From Bacillota bacterium (GTDB lineage: Bacteria > Bacillota > Clostridia > Christensenellales > SZUA-584), in assembly GCA_023410595.1 (NCBI GenBank), contig JAEYPO010000004.1:1-14244 (forward strand): a stretch of DNA of 14,244 nucleotides. The letters run 5' to 3'. Every line of letters starts with the position of its first letter. Positions within the stretch are counted from its first letter, which is position 1. Shown here piece after piece: positions 12,678-14,244 of the stretch. The notes beneath the pieces were generated by a model, which saw nothing but the letters and a program-made list of their open reading frames with translations, was not told where the DNA came from and searched no databases. Made by a program: the position numbers and the translations under genes.

Positions 12678-13160
12678 ATGGATGAGCCGGAACGAAAACA
12701 GAACAGGTTAAAGGAATATGATTACAGCCAGACCGGAGCTTATTTTATTACTCTCTGTACAAAAGACCGGAGAAAATTTTTTTGGAGCGATACAGCCGTT
12801 AATGGCAGTATCCGGGAAGAGAGAAACCAACTTTCAAGTACGGGCGTAATTGCGGAAACGGCAATTAATAATATTTCGGTTGTTTATCCGAACGTAAGAG
12901 TTGATAAATACGTGGTAATGCCCGACCACATCCATATGATATTGCAGATAACAGCAGATAACATAAGCGGGCGCACACTGTGCGCCCCTACGGTCTCAAG
13001 AGTTATAAAGCAAATGAAAGAATATGTCACAAAACAAACAGGAGAATGTATATGGCAGAGGTCGTTTTACGACCATATTATTAGAAACGACCAGGATTAC
13101 CGGGAGATATGGGAATACATAGACACGAACCCGTTGAAACGGAAAGATGACGATAAATAG
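12678..13160 (+). CDS. REP-associated tyrosine transposase (RAYT, Y1/HUH family, 160 aa)
   Basis: The N-terminus YDYSQTGAYFITLCTKDR is the usual RAYT opening. The HUH metal-binding motif is HIH at residues 84-86 (VMPDHIHMIL). The candidate catalytic tyrosine is Y131 in QRSFYDHIIRN, followed by DYREIWEYIDTNPLK, the family's C-terminal signature. The length is normal, so it looks intact. RAYTs are related to IS200/IS605 TnpA and are thought to act on REP hairpins. Residues 98-105 (GRTLCAPT) are encoded by a REP palindrome inside the gene. REP copies also lie just upstream and downstream. The ATG has a modest GAGG site. Confidence 0.88.
   Translation: MDEPERKQNRLKEYDYSQTGAYFITLCTKDRRKFFWSDTAVNGSIREERNQLSSTGVIAETAINNISVVYPNVRVDKYVVMPDHIHMILQITADNISGRTLCAPTVSRVIKQMKEYVTKQTGECIWQRSFYDHIIRNDQDYREIWEYIDTNPLKRKDDDK
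12969..12987 (+). repeat. REP palindrome inside the RAYT coding sequence
   Basis: GGGCGCACA, C, TGTGCGCCC: perfect arms of nine. It is in frame with the transposase and contributes residues GRTLCAP. It shares 20 identical bases, from ATAACATAAGCG through GCGCACA, with the downstream copy. Confidence 0.85.
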
Positions 13161-13183
13161 ATGAAATAATATTATAAAATGTC

Positions 13184-13218
13184 ATAACATAAGCGGGCGC
13201 ACATTGTGCGTCCCTGCT
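13184..13218 (+). repeat. REP palindrome downstream of the RAYT gene
   Basis: GGGCGCACA (13195-13203), T, TGTGCGTCC (13205-13213), one G-U pair. The 20 bases at 13184-13203 are identical to 12958-12977 inside the gene, so one is a copy of the other. Confidence 0.8.
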
Positions 13219-13220
13219 TT

Positions 13221-13745
13221 TTATCCGTTGTAGTATAGGTTCTTCGTTTTGTTAAGCATTACGAGGAACACTATGCCCACGACGATGCCCGCGATGAGGC
13301 ATACGAGGCTGAGCACGGGTATGAGCGAGAGCATATACACAGCAAGCGAGAGCACCGCCAGCACAGTCCACGCGGTATAAAGGCTGCGGGCGTTAAGGTC
13401 CTGCTCCAGCGCTGCCTCGAGGTCGTTTATACCCATAACGACGCCGTATGAGACGTAAAGCGAAAGTATGGTGGAGGCAAGGCCGAGAAAGAACGCTAAC
13501 AGCGGCTCGGTCGTCAGCAGCATGCCGAAGAGGTCGAGGGCGTACAGCACGGCGGTGTATACGGCCATGCCGATAGCGACAGGGCGTACGCGCGAGAATC
13601 TGTCTTTACCGGCAGTAAGCTCAGTAAGGCCCTGTACGATTAGTATATATCCTATAAAATCGGGTATGAGCCCGACCCTCGTCGCACCGAATTCAAGGTT
13701 GAAGTCCAAAAACACAAACAGCATGCCTATAAAAATGTTGTTCAT
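13221..13745 (-). CDS. Multi-pass membrane protein of unknown function (174 aa)
   Basis: About five to six hydrophobic segments, starting MNNIFIGMLFVFLDFNLEFG, then VGLIPDFIGYILIVQGLTEL, and ending in two long helices before KTKNLYYNG. I do not recognise a named family, although the opening 'LDFNL..G....GLIPDFIGYIL' pattern looks conserved-family-like. The frame stays open upstream to 13952, but that part runs through non-coding DNA. I choose ATG 13743-13745 because GGGAG lies about six bases upstream and the protein then begins cleanly with a membrane segment. A possible TATACT (plus 13773-13778) lies just before it. Confidence 0.75.
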   Translation of the reverse strand: MNNIFIGMLFVFLDFNLEFGATRVGLIPDFIGYILIVQGLTELTAGKDRFSRVRPVAIGMAVYTAVLYALDLFGMLLTTEPLLAFFLGLASTILSLYVSYGVVMGINDLEAALEQDLNARSLYTAWTVLAVLSLAVYMLSLIPVLSLVCLIAGIVVGIVFLVMLNKTKNLYYNG

Positions 13746-13899
13746 ACAAGCTCCCAAAAGTTGATTTAGCACAGTATACCATACCTCGCGGCGCGGTGGG
13801 TAACTTTTTTTAGTATTTACCCCCATTTTTTGCGCGTTTTTGCATTCACTTACCGGTGGCGATATGGTAACATATAGTAGATGTGACTTGGGACGGATA

Positions 13900-13940
13900 C
13901 TCTTCAGTCGGGGCAGCGACAGCTCCGCTGTAAGGGGCGT
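13900..13940 (+). repeat. R1 repeat, right-half copy (diverged)
   Basis: CTCTTCAGTCGGGGCAGCG then ACAGCTCCGCTGTAAGGGGC matches the right half of R1 with changes in the loop. The left half is missing. It lies about 45 bases before the intact copy E. A REP-like CGCTC-aaa-GGAGCGCCC occurs between them (about 13965-13981). Confidence 0.55.
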
Positions 13941-13986
13941 CAAAAAGCACAACCCGGCGACGCGCGCTCAAAGGAGCGCCCGCATA

Positions 13987-14111
13987 AGCTTCCCCTTATA
14001 GGGGAAGTGGCGCGAAGCGCCGATAGGGTAAAGGCAGAAGCAACAACAGTGAAGGTAACGGTCACACCCTTCAGTCGCCATGCGGCGACAGCTCCCCTGA
14101 AAGGGGCGCCT
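13987..14111 (+). repeat. Multi-hairpin intergenic repeat R1, copy E
   Basis: Both halves are intact: CTTCCCCTTATAGGGGAAG, GGCGCGAAGCGCC and GATAGGGT at left; CCCTTCAGTCGCC, ATGCGGCGAC and CTCCCCTGAAAGGGGCGCC at right. The centre (about 37 bases) is the longest of the copies. It ends about 18 bases before the IS30 terminal repeat. Confidence 0.8.
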
Positions 14112-14128
14112 ACAATGCCTTAGAGTAT

Positions 14129-14144
14129 AATTGCAAGTGCAACA
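14129..14144 (+). repeat. Left terminal inverted repeat of the right IS30-type element
   Basis: AATTGCAAGTGCAACA, matching in inverted orientation the end of the left IS30 copy (101-115) with one extra G. It lies 66 bases before the transposase start codon. Confidence 0.6.
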
Positions 14145-14210
14145 AAAGAGACTACATAGCAACCAAGGTGTAAAATGAAGTTACCACACACCACTTACAC
14201 GGAGGTCACT

Positions 14211-14244
14211 ATGCAGTCATATAATCATTTTACATTGGTAGAGA
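14211..14244 (+). CDS. IS30-family transposase, N-terminal fragment (partial, 3' end outside window)
   Basis: ATG at 14211, preceded by GGAGG at 14201-14205, starts MQSYNHFTLVE, the typical N-terminus of IS30-family transposases (usually SY.HLT..ER). Only eleven complete codons are visible. It has the same orientation as the fragment at the window start, and the terminal repeats match, so both are probably copies of one element. Alternatively, an assembly broke inside it. Confidence 0.75.
   Translation, partial: MQSYNHFTLVE

Noticed and set aside
13746..13952. N-terminal extension of the membrane protein gene
   Set aside because: The 69 extra residues run through promoter-like DNA and part of an R1 half copy. 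A good ribosome binding site precedes the internal ATG at 13745.
128..14111. CRISPR array
   Set aside because: The repeats are long, structured and far apart, with no regular spacers or cas genes. The 13-bp array has no spacers.

Overview
The window looks like chromosome from a spore-forming Firmicute of the class Clostridia, probably a moderately high-GC gut-type lineage. The evidence is a complete GerA-family germinant receptor operon, Gram-positive style promoters and GGAGG ribosome binding sites, a Lin1244/DUF4373-type phage replication gene, a CGNR zinc-finger regulator, and many hairpin-forming intergenic repeats. The window begins inside the 3' end of an IS30-type transposase and ends inside the 5' end of an IS30-type transposase in the same orientation. 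The stretch therefore lies between two IS30-like copies, or the ends are assembly breakpoints in one repeated element.

Layout. 1-112: IS30 transposase tail. 113-871: no gene; two families of hairpin repeats, then a three-hairpin leader. 872-2320: three overlapping, tightly coupled genes of phage type (small zinc ribbon, sigma-70 region 4-like regulator, Lin1244/DUF4373 replication protein). After a structured repeat comes a BRCT-domain gene (2514-2786). 2787-3033: 13-bp tandem repeats and two perfect hairpins. 3034-4851: a clearly AT-rich island with an XRE repressor, an ImmA/IrrE metallopeptidase and a PIN-fold protein, preceded by a palindromic operator. This resembles toxin-antitoxin or mobile-element control cassettes. 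4881-5681: a CGNR zinc-finger regulator (minus) divergent from a 53-residue small protein (plus), with near-consensus promoters packed head to head. 5682-6551: no gene; terminators and a possible small RNA.

6552-11160 (all minus): a gerA-gerC-small D subunit-gerB operon, with a good sigma-G-like -10 element in front, then a YdcZ/DUF606-type transporter that may be read through. 11415-12520 (plus): a PaiA-like GNAT acetyltransferase and a cyclophilin peptidyl-prolyl isomerase, each with its own promoter. 12603-13218: a REP-associated tyrosine transposase (RAYT) flanked by REP palindromes, one of which also lies inside its coding sequence. 13221-13745 (minus): a multi-pass membrane protein of unknown function. 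13746-14210: more structured repeats, then the second IS30 copy.

Housekeeping genes with short gaps (ger operon, acetyltransferase, cyclophilin) are interleaved with accessory material (phage-type cassette, AT-rich XRE-ImmA-PIN island, RAYT, IS30). The most interesting items are the XRE-ImmA-PIN island with an apparently throttled PIN gene, the RAYT carrying its own REP sequence in-frame, the about 100-125 nt multi-hairpin repeat found in at least three full or near-full copies, and the divergent CGNR/small-protein locus.
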